From: Nematopogon swammerdamellus
Lineage: Eukaryota; Arthropoda; Insecta; Lepidoptera; Adelidae
Assembly: GCA_946902875.1 (NCBI GenBank)
Contig: OX336344.1
Coordinates: forward strand, 16,389,791 to 16,453,790
Length of the DNA stretch: 64,000 nucleotides
Direction of reading: 5' to 3'
The notes beneath the pieces are model-generated. The model worked only from the letters and a program-made list of their open reading frames with translations. It ran no database searches and was not told where the DNA came from. A program made the translations under genes and the position numbers. Shown here one piece after another: positions 10,557 to 20,850 of the stretch (its first letter is position 1; the number at the start of each line of letters is the position of its first letter).

Positions 10557-10999
10557 CCACGTGTCCCCGGACTGGTGTAGTTCCTTTAATGAGGCTATTC
10601 TACGCTTTGTAACAAACATAATTAGTAAAAGAAGTAGGGTTCTAGGTACGCCCGTTACGGAGATATAAATTTTTAAAGTTATTAATGTAGTGTAATGTTG
10701 TAATGCTCTAATCGGACACTTGTGGGGCAACGGGCAGCGGGAATACGGACGGACGAGACGCGAGTGAACGCAATCAGATAGCCCGCCCCGCCCACTTACC
10801 GCCCGCGCCCCTCCGGCTGCTCCGCACGCGTACCACCCGCCGCTAAAGGCGCCCACACATTGTAGTACGAATTTAGTTTTTTAGGAAATCCAAAATTTTT
10901 AATGAAAGCACATATTTAAAAAAATATTTCACCAGTGCTTTTGTTACAAGGCGTAGAATAGCCTCCTTAAAGGAACTACACAAGTCCGGGGACACCCTG
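10557..10999. mobile_element. TA-flanked MITE with ~60-bp inverted ends
   Basis: The left arm GTGTCCCCGGACTGGTGTAG and the right arm (reverse of AAAGGAACTACACAAGTCCG) continue for about 60 bp and end at TA on both sides (10555-10556 and 11000-11001). The core holds a GC-rich block (10725-10855). There is no transposase frame, so it is non-autonomous; the TA target suggests the Tc1/mariner superfamily. Confidence 0.75.
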
Positions 11000-11001
11000 T
11001 A

Positions 11002-11372
11002 TATTTTTAAGTGAATAAAAAGGGTTTTGACGATAAAAGTGTTTAGTGCGACTAGCCCCCGGCGACACCCGAATGCCGACGTAATAGGTATTAGACATAC
11101 AAAATTTCCTCAGTAGCCCACAGAAGCGGCCCCTTAAATATAAGCAAATTTTAGAATTACAAAGAGCTTACATAATTTTCACGTTTTTTTGGAATACGGA
11201 ATTTTCGTCACTTAGCCATTCTCTCTTCTTTCGTCTGGGTCTTGCTTGAGCTAAAATGAGGGTCGAGTTGCCTTAATTTATCTTATTTTTACGCTCTTTA
11301 ACGAGAGAAAACTTCATTCAGTATACAGTACAGAGGTAAAATTTATATTTTTACAAAATTGATCAAATGTTT
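11002..11372. other. No gene recognised
   Basis: Nothing identifiable on either strand. Confidence 0.4.
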
Positions 11373-11475
11373 TTAGGGTTACGGTACCTAATCCAAAAGA
11401 GGAAAAAAACGGAACCCTTATAGGATGACTCTCGTGTCTGTCTGTCTGTCCGTCTGTCACAGCGTATTCTTCTCC
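11373..11475 (+). repeat. GGTTACGGTACC/GTCTGTCTGTC repeat piece
   Basis: Contains ACGGAACCCTTATAGGATGA and GTCTGTCTGTCTGTCCGTC, a pattern shared with the family C group of lepidopteran repeats. Confidence 0.5.
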
Positions 11476-12229
11476 GAATCTACTGGACGAAAATAGTTGA
11501 AATTTTGTACATAGTATAGAGTTTGATGATCTAACGATGGACGATGGATGATGGACGTATAGAACAATTTTGGGGGACAAATTAAAAAGGTAAAAACATT
11601 TCTTTTTCAAGTGCATCAGCGCTGTATCAATTGAAAGGTCTCTTTATAAGAAATACAAATAGTTTTTGAAAATAGGCGAAAATCGAACATCGAAAATTGA
11701 TATGGGAACCTCGGAAACCTTGCGTTTCTCTACACTAGAAAATTCACCTAACTATCGAAAATCTATTTTGAAGCTAAATTAAATAAAATAGACATTGTAT
11801 TTGCATGAACTTTGGGGACGACCGATGTCCCATTTGGTCCCAGCAACCCACGCGTTCTGACAAGCATAAATAGTTCTTTGAAGGCTCTTCCTTCTATTTC
11901 GTTAGATAGTGATAAATTGGCTCTTGGGAGAAAGATAATCTTTTTAACCGACTTAAAAAAAGTGAAGAGAGGTTCTCAATTCGTTCTAATCTTTTTTTAT
12001 GCGATAATTCTTTACCACTTGGGCGATCTCGATGGAACTTTTTGAAGGGAAAACTTCATTAGCGGCGCTTGCGTAAAAAAATTTAAACTCGCGTCATCGC
12101 GTCCTCGTCAGTCTCGAAAAGCGAAATGTAACCTTAAGTCATTGCATTAAGGGTTACGTTACAGTGGCACGGGATCAATTCTGTTCGTAACACCGCGACA
12201 GCGACAAAGGGTTAAGTTACGATTGGCAC
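11476..12229. other. No gene recognised
   Basis: 11945-11980 (TTAACCGACTTAAAAAAAG...GGTTCTCAATTCG) matches the start of the family F repeat seen at 56903. Confidence 0.4.
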
Positions 12230-12665
12230 GGTATCTTGCGGCACTCCCGGTTTCGGTTGTAGGGTTTCGTTTCGTAACACGTTTATGTCTGTCCATTCTA
12301 CTAAGTTCTGCAAAATTAATTGTAGGTTTCCGTAACAAATGCATGTCTGTCAGTTCTACTAAATTTTACAATTTTCAACCAAGGTCCTCCGACGGTTATT
12401 TTATAATAAAAGTAGGGTTCCGTAACACGTTTATGTCTGTCCATTCTACTAAGTTCTGCAAAATGAATGTTGGGTTCCGTAACAAATGCATGTCTGTCCG
12501 TTCTACTAAATTTTACAATTTTCAACCAAGGTCCTCCGACGGTTATTTTATAATAAAAGTAGGGTTCCGTAACACGTTTATGTCTGTCCATTCTACTAAG
12601 TTCTGCAAAATGAATGTAGGGTTCCGTAACAAATGCATGTCTGTCCGTTCTACTAAATTTTACAT
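12230..12665 (+). repeat. Tandem repeat, 147-bp period with 57-bp internal sub-repeat
   Basis: GGGTTCCGTAACACGTTTAT and GGGTTCCGTAACAAATGCAT alternate, each followed by GTCTGTCC(A/G)TTCTACTAA. The 147-bp higher unit occurs nearly three times. Because the period is divisible by three, long repeating frames are open on both strands, but these are artefacts. The unit resembles the GGTTCCG part of family C. Confidence 0.85.
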
Positions 12666-12830
12666 TAATTTAATTTTTTTTTCATATTATTTTTTTGTTA
12701 TATTTTTTTTTTATTTATTTTTTCATTAATTTTTTTTATATTTTTTTTTCATTATTTTTTTTTTTATTTTTCATTTTTTAAAACCTTCTTTATAAATAAA
12801 CTTAAAACTTGAACTTTTTTTTTTTAAGCA
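12666..12830. repeat. T-rich low-complexity DNA
   Basis: Runs of T broken by A and CA (for example TTTTTTTTATTTATTTTTTC). Confidence 0.9.
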
Positions 12831-13310
12831 ATGTTACGGTGTTTTCACTTCTGCCGGCACTCTCGGAGTGCACCTGAGGCTTTTTTTTATTAGAAAGCAC
12901 CTACCCCCCTAAGGTACCCTGTGGGTGATCCCATATAAATTTGGTACAGTTTTGATTATAGGATCCATGAGAAAATAATCAAACTCTTATTTCCAAGCAT
13001 GTGCATGATGAATGGGCGAATAATTTGTATACCACGCCAACCGATTCTTTTTATCTTGATAAGTAGTTACTTCAGGGGTTGAAATCAGTTTTTAACGAAA
13101 AAAAGATATATACTAAATACTGTTTCTTGTTAGACTCTTAGGTCAAAACGCGGGAAGGATGATTATCCTCGGGTTCTGTTAATCTTAAGATTATCTCGAG
13201 GAAATGTTTAATAGGTTTTTCTCAAAAATTACCAAAACTTACCATTTAAATATTATACCATCTCACGCGTACAGAACAACAGTTTCCACTAATTTTTAGG
13301 ATTATTATCC
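12831..13310. other. No gene recognised
   Basis: Nothing identifiable on either strand. Confidence 0.4.
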
Positions 13311-13685
13311 GTAGTAGTTCAGTGGTGCGATCGGTCGACTGCCGTTCGTGATCACAAGCACATCTGGGCGCGATCAGAACTTGGATGGACGACCGTTCGA
13401 ACGTTGGAGCCTGAACGTTGTTCGAACCGAACAGGATTCCACCTAAAATTGTAGGTCCCTTTCCTTTTTATCTACTAGGTGGTATGGTATAACAAGCTCG
13501 AGTTGATACCACCGCATTGAGGGAAAGGTCGGTCGAAGCGGCTATGTAAATAGTTCGTGTTTTTCGTTCAATTCGATGTATCCGGCACTATCAGGGAAGA
13601 CATTTCACCTAGTTCACCAAGGTGTTACTTGCTGACATCACGGATGTTGTAGGTCATGTAGCCAACCGTGTCTGTTTCCTTAAAA
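13311..13685 (+). mobile_element. Family A SINE, tRNA/5S-like head, full length
   Basis: Starts with GTAGTAGTTCAGTGGTGCG, continues with TGGGCGCGATCAGAACTTGG and GGATGGACGACCG (5S-like), then GTAGGTCCCTTTCC, CTACTAGGTGGTATGG and the GCTGACATCACGGATGTTG tail. Diverged from the 10076-10352 copy. Confidence 0.75.
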
Positions 13686-13689
13686 ACAT

Positions 13690-14270
13690 CCCTTAAATGC
13701 TGGCTTCTGCAATGTATGAGAAATATGTATATCGCATAATCGATAATATCGTACGTACCTTCTCCCTCAAATACTGCGGGCCGGAAATATAATGCTCTCG
13801 GTCAAGTTAATCGCGGGCCGCATCTGGCCCGCGGGCGGACTTTACCCTGGACTAGACAAACAAATTCGCGGACCGTGAATGTGATCCGACCAACTAATAT
13901 CGCACAGAGCAGTAAAGTACCTAGTGGCCTGCTATTCGATGCTCTGTTATTGGGCCCGGAAAAGAAAGACATAATTTGAATTTAATTAGTAGGAAATGAA
14001 TTTAAGTGTAACTTATATGTCCTTGTATTTGAATATACTCGTACCAATTCATAATCAGCCTAAGTTTGTCTATGTTTAATTGAGGAAAAACCTACAATGT
14101 ATTTATCCGATTGCGTAACGACTAACGCCTAAGTTTTTACAGTCACCCGTCCAAGTTCTTCATTCAATTTCGTTTCAAGATTACCTAAATCGAATTAAGT
14201 AAGGTAAAACAGGCTCAATTTAACCGACTGTTCGTGTTTTAACCAACCCTGTAGTAAATTTGTCTCAGGA
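13690..14270. other. No gene; hAT-like end fragment
   Basis: 13778-13850 (GCGGGCCG...CTGGCCCGCGGGC) resembles the 3' end of the hAT element at 32840-33540. The rest is unassigned. Confidence 0.4.
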
Positions 14271-14271
14271 T

Positions 14272-14656
14272 GATTTTTAGGGTTTCGTATCCGGTGCCTA
14301 TTACTAAGCCTACGCCGTCTGTCTGTCTGTCAGTCCGTCCGAGGGCTGTATCTCTTGAACCGTAATAGGTAGCCCGTTGAAATTTCCACAGAATATGTGT
14401 TATTATGGCCGCTATAATAACAAATAATAAAAATAAGAAAAAGTAAAAAATTCACGGGGGTTCCCATAGAAGAAACCAAAAAGTGTATGCGCGCGCGCCA
14501 TCTACCGAATAGATTAGGAAGCATTTTAAGCAATGACATTTAACTAACACGTCTTCATAACACGCCATCTAGATGGCGTGAGTGGCGCTATAGCCATGAC
14601 ATGGCGATACGGAACCCTCGGTGCGCGAGTTCGACTCGCACTTGGCCGGTTTTTTC
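14272..14656 (+). repeat. Family C repeat, near full length
   Basis: Opens with TTAGGGTTTCGTATCCGGTG, then CTAAGCCTACGCCGTCTGTC and TCTCTTGAACCGTAATAGG. A GCGCGCGCCATCTACCGAA block follows, and it ends at GGTGCGCGAGTTCGACTCGC before a T run. Other full copies: 32356-32755 (minus) and 51814-52168 (plus). Class unknown; no inverted ends or coding capacity. Confidence 0.75.
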
Positions 14657-14777
14657 AATAGATTGAACGAATAATTTCAGAAGTCTTGTGACAGACATAA
14701 TAGACTAATGTAGGTGTACACAGTATTCGTACAACTCGTACAATATTAATTTACCTCATTGTAAATTTTTTTTATAG

Positions 14778-14940
14778 AAAGCGCGACATGTGGCACCGAG
14801 CCACCCATCAGGTGTCTAACGACGCCCATGGACATTCGGTCGTACGCGGGGGTTGCGAATGCTATGCCGGCCTGACCGGTGGCTATTCACGCCTCTCTTG
14901 AAGAACCCGAGACTACACTTGGGGGGAAATATGTGTCCAT
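14778..14940 (-). repeat. LINE family X 3' end
   Basis: Matches the 3' end of the LINE at 1440-1820, including the CGGTCGTACGCGGGGGTTGC block and the AAAGCGCGACATGTGGC terminus. Confidence 0.75.
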
Positions 14941-14954
14941 ACCTACCATAAATT

Positions 14955-15060
14955 CTGGCCGAGTGGTTTGGGCATTGGCTTCTCATGCGAGAGGTCCGAG
15001 GTTCGAATCCGCTCGGCGTTTTTTTGAAATGAAATGAGTTTTTTTCTGACGAAAAAAATT
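14955..15060 (+). repeat. tRNA-derived SINE head
   Basis: TGGCCGAGTGGTTTGGGC (A-box) and GAGGTTCGAATCC (B-box) as in 5205-5472, followed by a short T-rich body. Probably 3'-truncated. Confidence 0.7.
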
Positions 15061-15063
15061 ACG

Positions 15064-15482
15064 TGCATACCTACACACACCTTGCCTACACCTGCTGCTT
15101 CACCGTTTGGAACCGGTGTAAAACTGTAGGTCCCTTACTACGTGGTAGGCTCAAATTGTTGCCGACTGGGTTGATACCACTGTACCAGGGTTGCCAGATG
15201 GTCCAGATAAAAAAGAGGACATTTTTCACCCTTGATTTTTCGGATAAAACTTTTTTTGTCCGCGGTAGTCTAAAACTTTTCAGCAGACAAGACTTCAAAA
15301 AAGTGGACTGTCCGCGGTAAAAGCGGACACCTGGCAACCCTGCACTGTACTGTACGTGCATACCTACACTACACCTGCTGCTGCTTCACCGTTCGGAACC
15401 GGTGTAAAACTGTAGGTCCCTTCCCTTGCCCCTTACTAGGTGGTAGGCTCAAATTGTAGCCGACTGGGTTGATACAATCGTA
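15064..15482 (+). repeat. ~115-bp direct repeat, first copy split off by a hAT MITE
   Basis: 15070-15180 and 15362-15475 share GGAACCGGTGTAAAACTGTA, ACTAGGTGGTAGGCTCAAAT (ACTACG in the first) and GACTGGGTTGATAC. They resemble the central body of family A. A hAT-like MITE lies between them. Confidence 0.7.
15186..15342. mobile_element. hAT-type MITE, 157 bp, with 8-bp TSD
   Basis: Terminal inverted repeat CAGGGTTGCCAG at both ends, and a perfect 8-bp target duplication CACTGTAC at 15178-15185 and 15343-15350. It has no coding capacity. TSD length and the CAG...CTG ends fit the hAT superfamily. Confidence 0.92.
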
Positions 15483-15545
15483 CTGGATGTAAGATGGCCG
15501 CATAGCAGCCTCGGTTGTGTTCTCCTCTAATCCAGTATAGCCAGC

Positions 15546-15650
15546 ACAGGGAAGTCTCCGGTATTGCACCTACCTTCTCGGAGGTGATATTGGCTGGTCG
15601 GAGTATGTGCTTTGGCGCCTCCGCGTCAGCCACTCATACCGGATAAAATA
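15546..15650. repeat. Family E repeat, copy 1
   Basis: The stretch from GTCTCCGGTATTGCACCTAC through GAGGTGATATTGGCTGG to CAGCCACTCATACCGGAT recurs at 32258-32350. On the minus strand both read PANIT.KKVGAIPETS-like text, which may be a decayed coding repeat. Confidence 0.6.
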
Positions 15651-15883
15651 TATTTTTATTTTTTTTTATTATTTAACGATTATGCGCAATGCGCATTCAC
15701 TCGTTATCATGCTGACAACTTGATTATTATTATTATACCAAGCTGAATACTCCCCTGATGCCGCGATATTTGCATATCTCTCCTCGCGTCCACAGTCGAA
15801 GCACGTTCGCAATACCATAGAATTAAAACTGTTAGAAGTGAGAAGAAAAATTGTTTCGTTCCCAAGCGAATCTTAGCCCACAA

Positions 15884-16440
15884 ATCGTCCCCCTCATGGA
15901 AAAACTCACCAAATAAATTTGTTGTCGAAATTGAGTTATTTACACTGGCAATATCGTAATTTCGAGCGCTATCGTAGAAAAAAATCACCAAAATTCTATC
16001 TCTGCATTTTCAGTGAGATCTAAATAATCTTCAAATCACCAACTACCAAAACCAAAAAATTGTGTTTAGGAAAAAGTCACCAAAGTCATTGGTTACTTTT
16101 TCTACGCGCATTTTTTTCCGCTGGCAGCACTTGGTTAACCTATTGGTATAAGTTTTCACAAATTAAAAGTCACCAGCAATATTTGCATAAATAATCTAAG
16201 CATAGAAAAACTAACCAAGTACGAAAATCAGTTTTTCTCGATTTTCCCTTATGAGACCACCTAATATGTTTACTTTTATTCGTAACTAAAATAAATTAGA
16301 CACCACAGGAAAAAAACACATTTATATCTGTATGCTCTAGTTTTCGAATGATCAAGGTTTGAAATTTGAAAAAACTTTAAACGCGTTTTTCTCAACATTT
16401 TGATTTTGATGGTTGGTGAGTTTTCCATGAGGGGGACGAT
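15884..16440. repeat. Sequence bounded by a ~26-bp inverted repeat
   Basis: ATCGTCCCCCTCATGGAAAA at 15884 is matched in reverse by TTTTCCATGAGGGGGACGAT at 16421-16440. The interior is AT-rich with repeated CACCAA words. Probably a non-autonomous DNA element; the mariner copy sits exactly at its right edge. Confidence 0.6.
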
Positions 16441-16441
16441 A

Positions 16442-17280
16442 CGTGGGCTGTTCCGAAAATTGTTAGCCACAGAATAAATACAATTTTTTTTCCTGAAACT
16501 ATTTTGTTTTGACGGCTAATTTAAATACAAATCTCCTTGATGAAAATTATTGGCCACCTATGTGTAGTTCTTTTTTTTAATATTTTTAACGGTTATCCGT
16601 CACTCATATTTTATTTGCAACAATGGACGTCTCGCGAGAAGCTTTTCGTGTTATGATTTTCTATGCTTATAAACTAGGGTTAACCTTCAAGGAATCTCAA
16701 GAAAATTTGCAAGCTGCTTTTGGGGAGACTGCTCCTGCGTTAGCAACAGTTACTTATTGGTTTCATGAATTTAAACGTGGTCGAGAGAACCTAAACGATG
16801 ACCCCAGACCCGGCAGACCATCAACTGCAGTCACTCATGAGCGAAGTTTGTCTGCCTCAAGCTTTCGGGGAGTTGAATAGCGAGCGCCCAAGGAGCGGCG
16901 TCCGTGGCATTCTTTTTCACCAAGATAACGCGCCCGCTCACACACCGGTAGAAACATGGACTATTTGACAACTTCGAGGGTACAAAGGTTATCCCATCCT
17001 CCGTACAGCCCAGATTTAGCTCCATGCGATTTTTTTTTATTTCCCACAGTAAAAAATATGCTTCGCGGGCGAAAATTCAACACTGCAGACGAGGCCGTCG
17101 AAGAATTTCGGTGGTTATTTTTGACCTCCAAGATACGTTTTTTAAATGTTTTGAAACCTGGTTCACCCGAATGCATAAGTGAATAGGGATTGGAGGGAAA
17201 TATTTTGAAAAGCTGTAAATATTTTTTTTTCATATTCTAACTATTTTTCATTTCACTAACAATTTTCGGAACAGCCTATG
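16442..17280 (+). pseudogene. Internally deleted mariner transposon
   Basis: Terminal inverted repeats GGCTGTTCCGAAAATTGTTA face each other, with TA at both outer edges (16440-16441 and 17281-17282). From 16623 the frame reads a mariner transposase N-terminus: MDVSREAFRVMIFYAY, then a helix-turn-helix region with YWFHEFKRGRENL and the DDPRPGRPST linker. The frame then breaks. The C-terminal part resumes in other frames, with FHQDNARPHT-like text near 16915 and YSPDLAPCDFFLFPT near 17000, the third catalytic Asp context of D,D34D transposases. About 0.45 kb is missing compared with a ~1.3-kb mariner, including the first catalytic Asp, so it is inactive. Confidence 0.92.
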
Positions 17281-17284
17281 TATA

Positions 17285-17605
17285 TGGCTGGGCGCGGTCA
17301 GAACTTGGATGGGTGGCCGTTCGACCGTTTTAGGCTGACCGTGGTTCAGATTCCACGCATAACCCGTAGGTACCTTTCCTTCTCGCCTTACTAGGTGGTA
17401 GGGTTTAACCGGCCTGGGTTGGTACCACCGTACTGAATGAAAGGTCGGTCGAAACGACTAAGTAAATAGTTCGTGTTTTCCGCCCAGTTCATTGTAGCCG
17501 GTACGACCGAAAGGAAGCACTGACATGGCACCTAGTTCACCCGGTGTTATGGGCTGACATCACGGATGTTGTAGCTCATGTAACCAATCGTGTCAGTTTC
17601 AATAA
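17285..17605 (+). mobile_element. Family A SINE, 5S-like head, 5'-truncated
   Basis: Begins within the 5S-like block (GGGCGCGGTCAGAACTTGGA, GGGTGGCCGTTCGACCG) just right of the mariner TA, so its tRNA-like start is missing. The body and the GGCTGACATCACGGATGTTG tail are complete. Confidence 0.8.
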
Positions 17606-17640
17606 ATATATATATATAAGTATATTTATCTACTATACAA

Positions 17641-17790
17641 AAAAGGAGCCAAGTGCGAGTCGGACTTGCGCACCAAGGGTTCCGCACCACCACACAATAT
17701 ATTATTTACGTGTTTTTTTTCAATGTTTTTTTTTTGTGACGCGGATATCTCGGTGCGCGAGTCCGACTCGCACTTGGCCGGTTTTTATTA
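17641..17790. repeat. Family C foldback derivative
   Basis: GCCAAGTGCGAGTCGGACTT at the left pairs with the reverse of GAGTCCGACTCGCACTTGGC at the right. The short centre is T-rich. It looks like a miniature palindromic form of the family C ends. Confidence 0.7.
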
Positions 17791-18007
17791 AGCTTGATGA
17801 AGTTGTATGTGGGTATCTATACTTTAGGATGCGATTGTACCTACTAGCTTTTTGCGATGGCTTAGTACCCTTCAGGGCAACGAACCGAAGGGCAATTTAG
17901 TTCCCTTGTGCTCTTATTTATAACTTCTTTTGAAATATGAAATCTGTAAATTGCAGGTAGAAATAAAGGTCAAAGGACGACGAAATATTCTTTCTACTCT
18001 ACAGGTA

Positions 18008-18232
18008 GAGTGTTTTCATTTTACAAAGGCACGAGGGGTGCGAGGTAGGAAGTGGTGCGAGAGGCGACCGCGCGGAGCTCAGTAGAGAACAAAGTCGGTG
18101 CCCGGTCGGTACACACGTTCTACACGTCTCCGCGTCGCTCCGTCGAACCGAGTCGTTCCCTACTGAGCTCCGCGCGGTCTCACACCACTTCCTACCTCAT
18201 ACCCCTCGTGCCTTCGTAAAATGAAAACACTC
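18008..18232. mobile_element. TA-flanked MITE, 225 bp
   Basis: GAGTGTTTTCATTTTAC at the left is matched in reverse at the right, and the arms extend about 80 bp (CACGAGGGGT, GGTAGGAAGTGGTG, CGCGCGGAGCTCAGTAG). Flanking TA at 18006-18007 and 18233-18234. Confidence 0.85.
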
Positions 18233-18336
18233 TACTATCATGGAAGCTGCTATGACGAGCTTGCGTCCTTTACTCCTTGCCATCAAGGGCGTAGGTAATA
18301 CGCATGCTACAAAAACGTTTATTAGTTTTATTAAGT

Positions 18337-18562
18337 ACAAGCTGTGCCCGCGGCTCCACCACTCTCATATTTCACTTCACTGCTAACCTCATAAGCTATT
18401 TAGCGTGATAGTAAGTAGCCTATAGTTGATGGGAAGAATCAAGCTATCCGTAGAATTTTGTTTTATTAAAATCGGTTCAGTGGTTCTCGAGTTATAAGCG
18501 GACAGACAGACACTCAGACAGACAGAAAGCAGACGTTGGATTTTATTATAGGTAAGGATAGT
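18337..18562 (+). repeat. Family H retroposon 3' end, copy 2
   Basis: Nearly identical to 3163-3395, with small deletions in the CCGCCCGC start and the CAGACA run. Confidence 0.75.
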
Positions 18563-18591
18563 GTATACACAATCAGTCTTGGTAGATTTTT

Positions 18592-18838
18592 TTTATGGAA
18601 GTCAGTTTCTGCCCATAAAACCGGATGAACTTGGTGTCACGTCAGTGATTCCCTTCGGTCTTGCCGGCTACACTGAACTGGACGGAAAACACAAACTATT
18701 TACATAGCCGTTTCGACCGACCTTTCATTCAGTGCGGTGGTACCAACCCGGGCGGGTTAAACCCTACCACCTAGTAATATAAGAAGAGAGTCATATCCCT
18801 TAGTCGCCTTTTACGACATACACGGGGAGAGATGCAGC
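18592..18838 (-). mobile_element. Family A retroposon with B-type head, truncated at homopolymer
   Basis: Reads on the minus strand like 6062-6379. The head is cut off where a G run begins at 18838. Confidence 0.75.
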
Positions 18839-18890
18839 GGGGGGGGGGGGGGGGGGGAGGGGAGCAGCGCCCCCCCCCCCCCCCCCCCTG
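18838..18890. repeat. Poly-G run followed by poly-C run
   Basis: About 20 G, a short spacer (AGGGGAGCAGCG) and about 20 C. The two can pair as a hairpin or form a quadruplex, and are a place where an assembly could join unrelated reads. Confidence 0.9.
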
Positions 18891-18949
18891 CCTGTACCTG
18901 GCTACGCCCTTGCTTGCCATCCAATCTATTTCCGCTGCACTCGTCGAAG

Positions 18950-19115
18950 CGAAACCAACACAATTTTGTTGTTGACAGTGGGCTTTTGAGAAACTATCGT
19001 TTCTCAAAAACGTTACTTTGTCGCACCGCTCGCGTGTGGAGTTGTCTACTGACGCGATACTTTCAACAAGCTGGATAGCGCTTCTATAGTCCGCAAATTA
19101 TCTGCTGGTATGGTG
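18950..19115 (+). pseudogene. LINE RT C-terminal fragment
   Basis: Reads LCRTARVW then, after a frameshift, NKLDSASIVRKLS, matching 36096-36300. Short and broken. Confidence 0.65.
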
Positions 19116-19480
19116 TCTCGCAAAAAAAAAAACAAAAAAAAAAATAACAAAACATAGAGAGAGACAAAGGCCTGTGAAATCTAACACACTTGAAATATAA
19201 CACAAAGCGGAAGAAAAATGCCGTCATTTCTACCGAAGCTGGGAAAATAATGATCGCAACTTCCCTTAATTAATGGCCCTTGAACAGAAGTCCCTTTTAC
19301 CTAATTAATTACGCACTCTTTACGTACGGCGATTTCTCTTTGTATGTTTTTTATTCGGTTTTTACTCCAACTAGGTTTGGTGAATATAATGTTTGTGATT
19401 GTGAAAGGGCATACATAGGCTGAAAACCGGGGCTACCTTCGTCGCACCGGGGGCAGCACACGCTGGGCTATGTCCTTTTT
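19116..19480. other. No gene; A-rich tract
   Basis: A-rich low-complexity DNA at 19121-19155; otherwise nothing. Confidence 0.4.
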
Positions 19481-19690
19481 ACCAGACTACGGCGAAGCCA
19501 AAAGGACGGTTATGATTTTGGCAACGTTTGTATTTATGTATGTGCGTATGTATGTAAGTGTGTTGTTTGACCCCACAGAGCCTAAGCTACTGTCATAAAA
19601 ATGACTTAAAAATACTTAAAAAAAACCTCTGTGACGGACGGACTGACACCGGAGTGATCTTATAATGGTTCCGTTTTTCCTTTTAAGGTA
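19481..19690 (+). repeat. Family D repeat, copy 1
   Basis: CAGACTACGGCGAAGCCAAA, GGTTATGATTTTGGCAACG and a TATGTATG tract match the repeat at 61862-62290. Confidence 0.55.
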
Positions 19691-19879
19691 CGGAACCATA
19701 AAACCGTATTGGATGTAACGTGAAGTACGGTTTTGGAAAAAAATATATTTTATTCGTTGATTTTAAATATGTCGAAGGCTATTTACTTCTTTGTTTCAAT
19801 TTGTAGTTTTGCAACAAAACAAATAAAACCGTGTTTAATAATTTATAGGACCGAGTTAATTTATTGTTTTAATTAGCGG

Positions 19880-20330
19880 TCAGACGAAGGCGTCAAACTT
19901 ATAACACCCCTCTTTTTGCGTCGGGCGGTTAAAAATACTGTGACTTGCGAGGTTTGCTTGTCAGTTCTTCTTCGCATTGAATTAGACCTGGCGGAGCTCT
20001 CGACGTATCCACGCGTAGGTTTCATAATCACAGGATTTCATAATCCATACCCACGTATGGATTATGAAATCCTGTATAATGAAATGAAACAACAAATGGG
20101 TCGCTTCTATTTCTATATCGCTTCTATTTTTAATACAATCCTCTTCCCAGACTAGGCATAACGCCTACACCGTTTGCTAAGCAAAGTGTTTACTTATCGG
20201 TCTGTCTGTTTAGGAGCTTCAAGAATGTTAACGACATATGTACATGTCAGTTCTTCTTCGCATTGAATTTAGAACTGGCGGAATTTTCGACATATCCAAG
20301 CGTAGGTTACCTACCTATGGATTAAATTAT
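19880..20330. repeat. Local direct repeat with an inserted 44-bp hairpin
   Basis: TGTCAGTTCTTCTTCGCATT plus about 50 following bases occur at 19960-20020 and 20245-20305. In the first copy a perfect hairpin (CAGGATTTCATAATCCATAC, 4-base loop, then its reverse) lies at 20031-20074. Confidence 0.7.
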
Positions 20331-20639
20331 ACAATAAACAATAAACCTAGTAAATTATTTAGAGGTAAACAAAAGCATACAAATATATTATGTATGAGGA
20401 TGCTATCGCCTCGGCTTTTTCGGAGTTCGGACGAAATAACTTCCATATTAACACAATCGAACGGTCAATTCAAATTCGCATCGACTTGCCTACTCAAGTT
20501 GTGTGCTGTAGCATTACGTGAACGTGTGTGGCTGAATGGGACAAAACAACGGCGGAATAAATGTTCATAAAAGTTTAATTAAAAATTTTAAAACCACCGA
20601 TCCCTTAAAAGTAATAAAAACATAATTTTCGTTTAGTTA

Positions 20640-20850
20640 CTTAAAGGAGTCGGGAGGCCGCTAAGTAAATACCCGCGCAGCACTGAACCGATTAAGTCTT
20701 TTTGGCTTTTAAAAAAAATCCCATCCAATTCAGCCCATCTGTGAGACAAATTTTTTTTATTACTTCATAATTACTTGATTACTAAAAACGATCCCGGTTA
20801 AAAACGGATCGGATTAGAAATAATATAAAGCTCGATTACCACTGACTAAT
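20640..20850 (+). repeat. Family I repeat piece
   Basis: ACTTAAAGGAGTCGGGAGGC and GCTAAGTAAATAC recur at 24355-24390 and 31613-31650 in the same setting. Confidence 0.5.

Noticed and set aside
12223..12729. 168-codon plus-strand frame with a repeating peptide
   Set aside because: It is the translation of a 147-bp tandem repeat (period divisible by three) and runs into T-rich DNA; the minus strand is open too.
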